DNA from: DASSUW01 sp036257565
Lineage (GTDB): Bacteria; Actinomycetota; Thermoleophilia; Solirubrobacterales; Solirubrobacteraceae
Reading direction: 5' to 3'
Assembly: GCA_036257565.1 (NCBI GenBank)
Contig: DATAFH010000021.1
Span: 1-64,000, forward strand
DNA length: 64,000 bases
Part shown: positions 24,094-30,778 of the stretch, one piece after another
Layout: every line of letters begins with the position of its first letter
How positions within the stretch are numbered: the stretch's first letter is position 1
Program-made: the position numbers and the translations under genes
Notes under the pieces: model-generated
Told to the model about the DNA's origin: nothing
Databases searched by the model: none
Seen by the model: the letters and a program-made list of their open reading frames with translations, nothing else

Positions 24094-26069
24094 ACTGGCT
24101 GAGCCGCTATGCGCCCGCGCTCGCGGCGCTCGAGCAGGCCGGCGAGCTGGGCAGCGTGCTCGACGTGGGGTGCGGCCGCCACGGGCTCGCCTGCGTGCGG
24201 CCGGAGCTGCCGTTCGTCGGCATCGACGTAGCGTTCGACGGCGCGCCTACGCCGACCATGGTCGCCTTTCAGGCTCCTCCCGGGCCGCTCCCGTTCGCCG
24301 ACGCCGCGTTCGACACTGTGCTCTGCCTCGACGTGCTGGAGCACCTGCCGACGGCCGACCGCCCCGCCTTCGTGACGGAGCTCGCCCGCGTGGCCGCCCG
24401 CCGCGTGCTCGTCGCCTGCCCTACCACCGCGGCGCAGCCGCTCGACGACCGCGTGCGGCGCAAGTTCGCCGCCGCCGGCCAGCCCGTCCCCGGGTGGCTC
24501 AGCGAGCACGACGAGCACGGGCTCCCGGCTGCTGAGGAGGTCGCGCGCTGGGCCGCCGCCGTGGACGGGTTCGAACCGACAGCGGTGCCGATGGCCAACG
24601 GGCTGCTGTGCACGATCGCCGTGCTGGCCGACCTCGACGACGAGCTCGCCGCTCGCGTCAACCGCGATCTGCGTGCCCACGCCGGCGACTGGACGCAGCT
24701 CCTCCAGAACGCCACGTTCGGGGACAGCTTCCGCGACGCGTGGCTGCTCGAGCGCGCCGCGCCGGCGGACGCGTTGGTCCGGACCAGCGATCTCCGCGGC
24801 TCGGCCACCGCCGCACTGCGCGGTCCCGCGACGCCGGTCGCCGGCCCGCCGCCGCCCGCGCCCGTCACGCTCGACACGCGCGCGACGCGCAAGCTCTGGC
24901 TCGCGCCCACGTGGGAGCACCCGGAGCGCTGGGTCGGCGCGCTGAGCGCGTACCTGCACGCCACCCGCCCCGAGGATGCCGTCTGCCTCGCCCTCGACGC
25001 TACGATCGGCGACCTCGGCGCCGAAGCCGTCACGAGCCTCGTGGCGGAGGCCTGCGAGCGCGTCGCCGGCGACGCGCCGTTCGCCGAGGTGCTGATCGTC
25101 GACACGCCGGTCGCCGACCGCGACGTGCTCGGAGTCACGGACGCGGACAGCGTGCGCGCCGCCCTCGGCGTTCCCACGCCGCCCCTCCCGGATGACCCCG
25201 AGGAAATCGTGGCCCGCGCCCGCTGGGCGAAGGCGCTCGTGGACGACCTGCGCGCCGCCGCCGACCGCGTGCGCTTCGAGGGCGCCGCCGATCCGCTCGC
25301 CGAGGAGCGGCCGCTGGTCACCGTGCGCATCCCGACCTGGAACGGCGTCGAGGGCCTCGTCGGCCGCGCCATCCCGTCCGTGCTCGGCGGCACCTACGCC
25401 AACGTCGAGGTGCTCGTCTGCAGCGACGGCCCCGACCCGCGCGCGCGAGCCGCGGTCGAGGCGATCGCCGACCCACGCGTGCGCTACCTCGAGCTCGAGG
25501 AGCGCCCGAACCATCCCTCGCATCCGTGGTCGTTCTGGGAGACGACCGGCCTACGGCCGGCCAACCACGCGCTCGACCAGGCGCGCGGCGCGTTCATCTG
25601 CCCGCTCGACCACGACGACGCCTTCACGTCGACCCACGTGGCCGACCTGCTCGAGGTCGCGCGCCGGGAGCGCGCCGACTTCGTCCATGGCCAGGCGCTG
25701 TGCGAGCAGCCGGCGGGCCCGCCGGTCGTCCTGGGCGCGACCCAGCTGCGCCACGGCCAGGTCACGCACGGGTCGGTCATGTACTCGCGCCGCCTCGCGC
25801 ACATGCGCTACGACACCGCCTGCTGGCTGATCGGCGAGCCGGGCGATTGGAACCTCTGGCGCCGCATGCGCGCCACCGGAGCCGTCGCCGCGCACCTGCC
25901 GAAGGTCGTGCTCGCCCACTCGCGCGAGCGCACGAGCATCGAGGACGACCCGCGCACGGCGCAGCTCGGCCGACGCACGGCCGCCGACCTCGTGCCCGAC
26001 GTGCTCGGCACCGACGCCCGCGCGCTGCTCGACATCGCACCGCTCCTCACGTGCGCGCCGACCTCCTGA
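24087..26069 (+). CDS. methyltransferase-glycosyltransferase (GT2) fusion protein
   Basis: A 660-residue two-enzyme protein. Residues about 20-190 form a class I SAM methyltransferase (VLDVGCGRHGLA; FDTVLCLDVLEHLP). A middle region (about 260-390) is partly glycosyltransferase-like. Residues about 405-640 form a GT2 domain (LVTVRIPTWNGVEGLV, VEVLVCSDGPDPRARA, FICPLDHDDAF as the DxD-like site). It may transfer and methylate a sugar on flagellin. ATG 24087 overlaps the aminotransferase gene. The last 19 bp overlap the next gene. Confidence 0.85.
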   Translation: MLNWLSRYAPALAALEQAGELGSVLDVGCGRHGLACVRPELPFVGIDVAFDGAPTPTMVAFQAPPGPLPFADAAFDTVLCLDVLEHLPTADRPAFVTELARVAARRVLVACPTTAAQPLDDRVRRKFAAAGQPVPGWLSEHDEHGLPAAEEVARWAAAVDGFEPTAVPMANGLLCTIAVLADLDDELAARVNRDLRAHAGDWTQLLQNATFGDSFRDAWLLERAAPADALVRTSDLRGSATAALRGPATPVAGPPPPAPVTLDTRATRKLWLAPTWEHPERWVGALSAYLHATRPEDAVCLALDATIGDLGAEAVTSLVAEACERVAGDAPFAEVLIVDTPVADRDVLGVTDADSVRAALGVPTPPLPDDPEEIVARARWAKALVDDLRAAADRVRFEGAADPLAEERPLVTVRIPTWNGVEGLVGRAIPSVLGGTYANVEVLVCSDGPDPRARAAVEAIADPRVRYLELEERPNHPSHPWSFWETTGLRPANHALDQARGAFICPLDHDDAFTSTHVADLLEVARRERADFVHGQALCEQPAGPPVVLGATQLRHGQVTHGSVMYSRRLAHMRYDTACWLIGEPGDWNLWRRMRATGAVAAHLPKVVLAHSRERTSIEDDPRTAQLGRRTAADLVPDVLGTDARALLDIAPLLTCAPTS

Positions 26070-26704
26070 TCGGGGGCACGCTCGGCGGCTGGGCGCTCGA
26101 GCGCGCCGCGCCCGCGACCGTGGCCCGCGTGGTCACCGACGACGAGCAGCTCGCGGCGCGTGCCGCCGAGCGCGGTCTCCCGGTCGCCCTCGACCACGAT
26201 TACGAGCCCGCCACGCGCGGCCTCTCCGTGCACTACCAGCGGATCGTTCCAGCACGCCTGATCGACCGCTACGACGGCCTCTGGAACCTCCATCCCGGGC
26301 TGCTGCCCTGGGGACGCGGGATGTTCCCCGTGTTCTGGGCGCTGTGGGAGGACACTCCCGCGGGAGCGTCGCTTCACGAGCTGGTCGAGGCGCTCGACGC
26401 CGGGCCGGTCGTCGCGCAGGAGCGGGTCGAGGCTCGCGCCGACGACACCGGCGGCTCGCTGCACGCCCGCGTGCAGGCCGCCGAGAAGCGGCTGTTCGAC
26501 GCCTACTGGCCCCGCGTCGTCGCCGGCGACCAGCTTCCCGCCACTCCCCAGGCGGGCACCGGCAGCAGCCACACGCGCGCCGAGTTCCTCGCGCTCAAGC
26601 GGGAGGGTTGGCGCGAGCTAGACCGCGAGCGCCGCGCACGCCTCGAGCGTTGCCTGCGCTTCCCCGGCTACAGCGGGCTCGAGGTTCAGCCGAGCCGCAC
26701 GTAG
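26051..26704 (+). CDS. formyltransferase-like protein, probable sugar N-formyltransferase
   Basis: A 217-residue protein with the formyl_trans_N active-site pattern. NLHPGLLPWGRG supplies the Asn and His, and ALDAGPVVAQE supplies the Asp, matching the Asn-His-Asp triad of 10-formyl-THF enzymes. It lacks the C-terminal tRNA-binding domain of Met-tRNA formyltransferase and sits after a sugar aminotransferase, so N-formylation of an amino sugar is the best guess. GTG 26051 overlaps the previous gene. Its 3' end overlaps the convergent CHAP gene by 19 bp. Confidence 0.75.
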   Translation: MRADLLIGGTLGGWALERAAPATVARVVTDDEQLAARAAERGLPVALDHDYEPATRGLSVHYQRIVPARLIDRYDGLWNLHPGLLPWGRGMFPVFWALWEDTPAGASLHELVEALDAGPVVAQERVEARADDTGGSLHARVQAAEKRLFDAYWPRVVAGDQLPATPQAGTGSSHTRAEFLALKREGWRELDRERRARLERCLRFPGYSGLEVQPSRT

Positions 26705-27297
26705 CCGACGGCGCCGCCGCCGTCGGACCCATAGCTGCGCTGGGCGACCATGTTCGAGGAGTTGCCCTCGATGGTGCGGATCGAGCCGTCGGCGCCGACC
26801 GACTCGACGATGCCGATGTGCTCGTCCCACACGATCAGGTCGCCCGGTGCGGGAGTGGCGCCGGGAGGCAGCGTCTTGCCGGCCCGCTCACCCCAGGCCC
26901 AGACGGCGTCGACGCTCCCGAAGCCCTGTCCGGCGTCACCGATCGGCACGCCGGCCTCGCGCGCCGCCCAGGAGACGAAGTACGCGCACCACGGGCCGGG
27001 GCCCGGAGCGCCCGCCGTCGCCTGGCGGAACTGCGCGATGCGCGGCGACTCGTTCGAGCCCGGCGGCTGCTCGGTCACGCCGAGCTCGCCGCGAGCGAGG
27101 TTGACCATCGCCTGCCCGGCGGAGGTGCCGCCGGCGGCCGGCGGCGCGGTCGCCACGGCGGCGACCGGTTGCCCGCCCGCAGCCTGGAGCGTCTGGCCGA
27201 ACGCACTCGGCGCGGCCACCGGCGGGGCCGGCGGCGGCGGCGGGGCGAGCAGGCCCTGGATCTGGGCGATCCGCTGGAGTGCGACCTCGAGGCTCAT
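26686..27297 (-). CDS. CHAP-domain peptidoglycan amidase with flagellar-type N-terminus
   Basis: A 203-residue protein. The C-terminal part (about 65-203) is a CHAP domain: PWCAYFVSWAAREAG gives the catalytic Cys, GDLIVWDEHIGIVESV the His, and TIEGNSSN follows. There is no Sec signal peptide. The N-terminus (MSLEVALQRIAQIQGLL, Pro-rich, then SAFGQTLQAA) resembles that of the flagellar transglycosylase at 44371, so export through the flagellar apparatus is plausible. It is last in the GT2-GT4-CHAP operon; its ATG overlaps the GT4 stop. It likely opens the cell wall for rod assembly. Confidence 0.82.
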   Translation of the reverse strand: MSLEVALQRIAQIQGLLAPPPPPAPPVAAPSAFGQTLQAAGGQPVAAVATAPPAAGGTSAGQAMVNLARGELGVTEQPPGSNESPRIAQFRQATAGAPGPGPWCAYFVSWAAREAGVPIGDAGQGFGSVDAVWAWGERAGKTLPPGATPAPGDLIVWDEHIGIVESVGADGSIRTIEGNSSNMVAQRSYGSDGGGAVGYVRLG

Positions 27298-28337
27298 GCG
27301 GCGAGCGTCGCGTGCCCCGCCTCGCGCAGCACCTCAGCCCACTGCTGCGCGGCGACCTGCGCGGTCCGGTGCTCGAGCACGTGCTCGCGGGCGGCGGCAC
27401 CGACAAGCTCGCGCAGCGCGCGGTCGCCCACCAGCTCGTCAAGGATTGCGGCCATCTCCTGCGGCGTCTTTGCATGGAAGCCGGTGGCGCCGTGCTCGAT
27501 CTCGGGATAGACGGTTGGGTCGGCGATCGTCGGGATGCCGAGCGTGGACGCCTCGAGCCAGCGCAGGTCGCTCTTGCCCTGGAAGTAGCCGCCCCTACCG
27601 GCGGGGGCGAGCGCGACGTCGAAGTGCGCCATCGCCGACGGGTAGACCTCGAGCGCGGTGAAGGGGATCGCCAGGCAGCGCTCAGCGCCGAACTCCGCCT
27701 CGAGCCACTGCGCGAACGGCTGCCCGACGCTGATGAAGCGCACGTCGGGGCGGCGCCGCATCACGGCGCCCACCTCGCGCACCCACGGCTTGGCCGACGC
27801 GGTGTGCCCGGTGCCGCCGGCCCAGCCGACGCCGACCTCCGCACGCGGCGGGCGGGTGAGCGCGAACCGCCGCGCGTCGATCCCGTTGCGGCACACCCAG
27901 GTGCGTGGGTTCAGCGAGCGGTAGCGGCGGGCCAGCCACTCGGTCGAGCAGATGATGCCGTCGGCCGCGCGCATGCAGAGCTCGTAAGAGGCGACCTCGT
28001 CGCGGCTGAAGTGGTCCTTGTGCGCGTGGCGCTCGAGCTTGCGCACGCCGTGCAGCCAGTCGTCGATCTCATAGAGGACCGTGATGCCGCGCGCCTGCCA
28101 GCCACGGATCGCGCGCAACCACGCCGGGCCCGCGACCTGCGAGAGCACGAGCACGTCGTAGCGGGAGAAGCCGTCGAGGTCGAGGTCGTCCGGCGCCATG
28201 CCGGTGACGAGGCGCAGCTCGCCGGGGTCGCCGATGGCGCCGACCCAGTCGCAGCCGAGGACCATCGCCGGCAGCGCGCAGCGGTACCAGCCGACGGCGC
28301 CCTTGCCACGGGCCACGAACAGCGTGCGCGGGAGCAT
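27294..28337 (-). CDS. GT4-like glycosyltransferase
   Basis: A 347-residue GT-B enzyme. Its N-terminal half has KGAVGWYRCALPAMVLG and DVLVLSQVAGPAWLR. Its C-terminal half has AEVGVGWAGGTGHTASAK and the donor-site stretch SDLRWLEASTLGIPTIAD, followed by HGATGFHA. It likely transfers a sugar to flagellin or a lipid-linked sugar. ATG 28337 shares a base with the GT2 stop (TGATG). It is the second gene of the sigma-28-type operon starting at 29128. Confidence 0.85.
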   Translation of the reverse strand: MLPRTLFVARGKGAVGWYRCALPAMVLGCDWVGAIGDPGELRLVTGMAPDDLDLDGFSRYDVLVLSQVAGPAWLRAIRGWQARGITVLYEIDDWLHGVRKLERHAHKDHFSRDEVASYELCMRAADGIICSTEWLARRYRSLNPRTWVCRNGIDARRFALTRPPRAEVGVGWAGGTGHTASAKPWVREVGAVMRRRPDVRFISVGQPFAQWLEAEFGAERCLAIPFTALEVYPSAMAHFDVALAPAGRGGYFQGKSDLRWLEASTLGIPTIADPTVYPEIEHGATGFHAKTPQEMAAILDELVGDRALRELVGAAAREHVLEHRTAQVAAQQWAEVLREAGHATLAA

Positions 28338-29128
28338 CACAGGACCTCCGGCACGAACGCGCTGAAGTCGGCGTGGCGCCACTTGGTGACCAGGCGCGCG
28401 GCGCCCTCGGCCTGCCAGCGCTCGATCTTGGGGTTGGCGCGCCCGCGGAAGACCTGCTCACCGTGCACGGCGACGGCGGCGGGCTCGTAGACGCAGTGCA
28501 GCCCGGCCGCGAACACGCGCAGGCAGTAGTCGACGTCCTCGTACGCCATCCGGAACTCGTCGTCGTAGACGCCGACGGTCACGAGCGTCTCGTGACGGAT
28601 GAGCTGCAGCGCGGCGGTGACCGGGCAGACCATCGGCTCGAGGGCCTCGGGCAGGTCGGCCGGCCCGTACTGGTGGCGGTGCCACCACGACCGGGCGCGC
28701 AGGGAGAAGAACACGCCCGCGTGCTGCAGGCAGCCGTTCGGGTACAGCAACCGCGCACCGACCACGGCGGCGGGGCGGCCGTCGGCGGCCGTGCGAGCGA
28801 GCAGGTGCTCCAGCCAGTGCGGCTCGACGAACTCAATGTCCGCGTTGACGAGCACGGCGTCGCGGCCCTGTTCGAGCGCGCGCCGCAGGCCGACGTTGAC
28901 GGTCCGCGAGAAGCCCTCGTTCTCCGGCTTGACGAGCAGCTCCTGGCCGAGCTCCGCGGCGACGGCCGCGAGCTGCTCGACGAGCGCCGGCTCGGGGCTC
29001 CCGTCGTCGACGATCAGCACGTCGGCCCGGTCGCGCGCGGTCGCCCACAGGGAGACGAGGCAGCGCGTCAGGACGTCGAGATCCGAGGGCGTGCGCAGGT
29101 AGACGGGGACCACGCAGAGGACGGACAC
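28337..29128 (-). CDS. family 2 glycosyltransferase next to flagellin
   Basis: A 263-residue GT2 protein: VLCVVPVYLRTPSDLDVL, DVLIVDDGSPEPALV (nucleotide site), NEGFSRTVNVGLRRAL, VLVNADIEF (DxD-like) and AYEDVDYCLRVFAAGLH (acceptor/ExD region). It resembles rhamnosyltransferase-like GT2 enzymes. The GTG start lies 9 nt after the -10 box of the promoter at 29138-29162, so its message is nearly leaderless. Together with the GT4 gene it is probably a flagellin glycosyltransferase. Confidence 0.88.
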   Translation of the reverse strand: MSVLCVVPVYLRTPSDLDVLTRCLVSLWATARDRADVLIVDDGSPEPALVEQLAAVAAELGQELLVKPENEGFSRTVNVGLRRALEQGRDAVLVNADIEFVEPHWLEHLLARTAADGRPAAVVGARLLYPNGCLQHAGVFFSLRARSWWHRHQYGPADLPEALEPMVCPVTAALQLIRHETLVTVGVYDDEFRMAYEDVDYCLRVFAAGLHCVYEPAAVAVHGEQVFRGRANPKIERWQAEGAARLVTKWRHADFSAFVPEVL

Positions 29129-29137
29129 ACCCCTGTG

Positions 29138-29162
29138 GTCGGCCGGCGGGACGCAGGCTTTA
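29138..29162 (-). promoter_or_regulatory. sigma-28-type promoter of the GT2-GT4-CHAP operon
   Basis: Read on the minus strand: TAAAGCC, 12 nt, GCCGAC. The -35 box matches the classical FliA TAAAG form even better than the flagellin promoter does, and spacing is identical. The start codon follows 9 nt after the -10 box. Confidence 0.8.
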
Positions 29163-29167
29163 ACGCG

Positions 29168-29193
29168 AGCGGGCGGCCCTGAGGCCGCCCGCT
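29168..29193. terminator. 11-bp perfect hairpin
   Basis: AGCGGGCGGCC pairs with GGCCGCCCGCT around CTGA. It lies between flagellin and the promoter at 29138-29162, and would stop flagellin read-through into the glycosyltransferase operon. No U run follows, as is common in high-G+C genomes. Confidence 0.8.
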
Positions 29194-29255
29194 GCGATCC
29201 GTCCCTCGGTGGGGTATGTGTGAGACTCGGAAGGGGTATTGAGCCTCTGTTGTGA

Positions 29256-29316
29256 GCCGGCCCGCGACTTGGAAGGGGTGGGCCGGCAATCCCGGCTCCG
29301 GCCGAAGCCGGAGCCG
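29256..29316 (-). terminator. fliC: paired hairpins behind flagellin
   Basis: CGGCTCCGGC (29293-29302) pairs with GCCGGAGCCG (29307-29316) around CGAA, 34 nt after the flagellin stop. A second stem, GCCGGCCC (29256-29263) with GGGCCGGC (29280-29287), follows. Two strong stems after a highly expressed gene suit termination or mRNA 3'-end protection. Confidence 0.75.
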
Positions 29317-29349
29317 AGAAGCTTTGCCTGCGAGACCTGCCGACTGCGA

Positions 29350-30180
29350 CTAGCGCAGAAGCGACAGGACGTTCTGCGGCGCCTGGTTGGCCTGCGCGAG
29401 CATGCTCGTGCCGGCCTGCTGCAGGATCTGAAGCTTCGTGAAGTTGACCATCTCGCTGGCCATGTCCACGTCGCGGATCCGGCTCTCGGACGCGACCAGG
29501 TTCTCCTGGTAGGTCGCGAGGTTGTTCAGGCGGTGCTCGAGGCGGTTCTGGACCGCGCCGAAGTCGGCACGGATGGTCGACACGTTGTTGATCGCGGTGT
29601 CGATGTCATCGAGGTCCAGAGCCTCCCACGAGGCGGTGTCGGACACGGAGTCGACGCTGCCGGTGCCGGACGCGCCGAGCACGTCCTGCGTGACGACGTC
29701 GATCGTCTCACCCTCGTTGGCGCCGACCTGGAACGTGATCGTCCCGGACGAGCCACCGTTGCCGTCGAGCAGCGTGATGCCGTTGAACTCGGTCTTGCCG
29801 CCGATGTCCGTGATCTCGGAAGCCAGCTGCTTGACCTCGGCCACGATCGCGGACTTGTCGTCCGTGTCGAGCGTGCCGTTCTGGTACTGGACCTTGAGGT
29901 CCCGGACACGCTGCAGCATCGAGTGCACCTCGGTGAGGGCGCCCTCAGCCGTCTGGACGAGCGAGACGCCGTCCTGCGCGTTGCGCTGCGCCTGGGCGAG
30001 ACCGCTGATCTGGCTGCGCATCTTCTCGGAGATGGCGAGGCCGGCGGCGTCGTCCGCGGCACGGTTGATGCGGTAGCCCGACGACAGCTTCTCCATGGCC
30101 TTGGCGGCCTTGCCGGCGGTGCCGGTGAGCTGGCGGTGGGCGTTGAACGCCTCAACGTTGTTCTGGATACGAAGGCCCAT
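29350..30180 (-). CDS. fliC: flagellin
   Basis: A 276-residue flagellin with conserved D0/D1 ends: MGLRIQNNVEAFNAHRQL, KLSSGYRINRAADDAAGLAI, and C-terminal MASEMVNFTKLQILQQAGTS plus LAQANQAPQNVLSLLR. The central domain is short and rich in Gly, Ser, Thr and Asp, giving possible O-glycosylation sites. It is exported through the flagellar apparatus to build the filament. I start at ATG 30180, 8 nt after an AAGGAG site; ATG 30186 is too close to that site. A sigma-28-type promoter and a CsrA-type hairpin lie upstream. Confidence 0.97.
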   Translation of the reverse strand: MGLRIQNNVEAFNAHRQLTGTAGKAAKAMEKLSSGYRINRAADDAAGLAISEKMRSQISGLAQAQRNAQDGVSLVQTAEGALTEVHSMLQRVRDLKVQYQNGTLDTDDKSAIVAEVKQLASEITDIGGKTEFNGITLLDGNGGSSGTITFQVGANEGETIDVVTQDVLGASGTGSVDSVSDTASWEALDLDDIDTAINNVSTIRADFGAVQNRLEHRLNNLATYQENLVASESRIRDVDMASEMVNFTKLQILQQAGTSMLAQANQAPQNVLSLLR

Positions 30181-30181
30181 G

Positions 30182-30201
30182 ATCATCTCTCCTTAGATGA
30201 T
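30182..30201 (-). promoter_or_regulatory. fliC: CsrA-type hairpin over the flagellin Shine-Dalgarno
   Basis: On the mRNA, AUCAUCU and AGAUGAU form a perfect 7-bp stem whose hexaloop is AAGGAG, the flagellin ribosome site. GGA in a hexaloop is the classical high-affinity CsrA target. A second match, ACAAGGAGU, lies upstream (30221-30231 region). fliW and csrA are in the same cluster, so flagellin translation is probably repressed by CsrA and released by FliW. Confidence 0.8.
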
Positions 30202-30250
30202 TGGTTTGACAGGCCGGGGCGACTCCTTGTCACCCCTTGCAACCGGAGTC

Positions 30251-30275
30251 ATCGGCGTGCCGCGCGGAGACTTGA
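30251..30275 (-). promoter_or_regulatory. fliC: sigma-28-type promoter of flagellin
   Basis: On the minus strand: TCAAGTC, 12 nt, GCCGAT, followed by GA. It resembles the FliA consensus (TAAAG and GCCGATAA). It lies between the small gene ending at 30279 and flagellin, and gives a leader of about 65 nt containing two GGA motifs. Confidence 0.82.
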
Positions 30276-30278
30276 GCA

Positions 30279-30452
30279 TCAGGCGCGAATATCCAGACGG
30301 CCGTCGTCGGGCGGCCGCTGAGCCGCGGCTGCGCGGCGGCGGCGCTGCTGCTCGCGGCGCTCCTTCTCTTGCTCCCGCTCGAGCGGGGTGAGGCGGGCGA
30401 GGTCGACGCTCCGGACGGAGCGGTCGGGGCGGATGGGCTCGATCCGCTCCAC
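30279..30452 (-). CDS. small charged protein upstream of flagellin, 57 aa
   Basis: A GTG-started frame 5 nt after the stop of the membrane-protein gene encodes 57 residues. It starts MERIEPIRPDRSVRSVDLAR, continues with a highly charged helix (EREQEKERREQQRRRR) and ends GRLDIRA. Codon use and spacing fit a real operon gene. I recognise no family; FlaG-like or export-chaperone roles are guesses. The flagellin promoter begins just behind its stop. Confidence 0.6.
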   Translation of the reverse strand: MERIEPIRPDRSVRSVDLARLTPLEREQEKERREQQRRRRAAAAQRPPDDGRLDIRA

Positions 30453-30457
30453 GGGAA

Positions 30458-30778
30458 TCAGGCCGCGGCGGCGGCCCGGCGGCGCTCGGCGCGGGCCTCC
30501 TCGACCACGCGCAGCTCGGCGAGCACGAGCTGGCGCCAGACCGCCAGCGCGCAGGCCCAGCCGGCGAGGTTGCCCACGACGCCGGCGACGAGCGCCCGCA
30601 GCGCGGCGTCCTGCGCTGGGACGCTCGAGCTCAGCGAGAGCGCGAGGACGACGCCGAAGGCGAGCAGCGCCGTCCAGGCCCGCGTGCGGCGGATCGACGC
30701 GCGGGCGCGCGGGTGGGCGGCCACGGAGATGCCGGCGGGCTTCTCGGCCTCCGGCGCGTCCGTCTTCTTCTTGCTCAT
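30458..30778 (-). CDS. two-span membrane protein in the flagellar cluster
   Basis: A 106-residue protein with a charged N-terminus (MSKKKTDAPEAEKP), two hydrophobic segments (about 35-53 and 63-84) and a basic C-terminal helix. The family is unknown. Its ATG overlaps the PilZ gene stop by 4 bp, and the small charged gene follows after 5 nt, so all three are one operon. It may help c-di-GMP-dependent motility control with the PilZ protein; that is inference. Confidence 0.65.
   Translation of the reverse strand: MSKKKTDAPEAEKPAGISVAAHPRARASIRRTRAWTALLAFGVVLALSLSSSVPAQDAALRALVAGVVGNLAGWACALAVWRQLVLAELRVVEEARAERRRAAAAA

Noticed and set aside
24560..24580. GGGTTCGAACC-like sequence resembling a tRNA T-loop
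   Set aside because: It lies inside the methyltransferase coding sequence and no cloverleaf can be built around it.
22773..26069. A single 1098-residue open frame through the aminotransferase and methyltransferase-GT region
   Set aside because: The first 438 codons are an Arg/Ala-rich shadow of the aminotransferase in another frame; the real protein starts at ATG 24087.
26051..26704. Methionyl-tRNA formyltransferase (fmt)
   Set aside because: The tRNA-binding C-terminal domain is absent and the neighbours are sugar enzymes, not def or priA.
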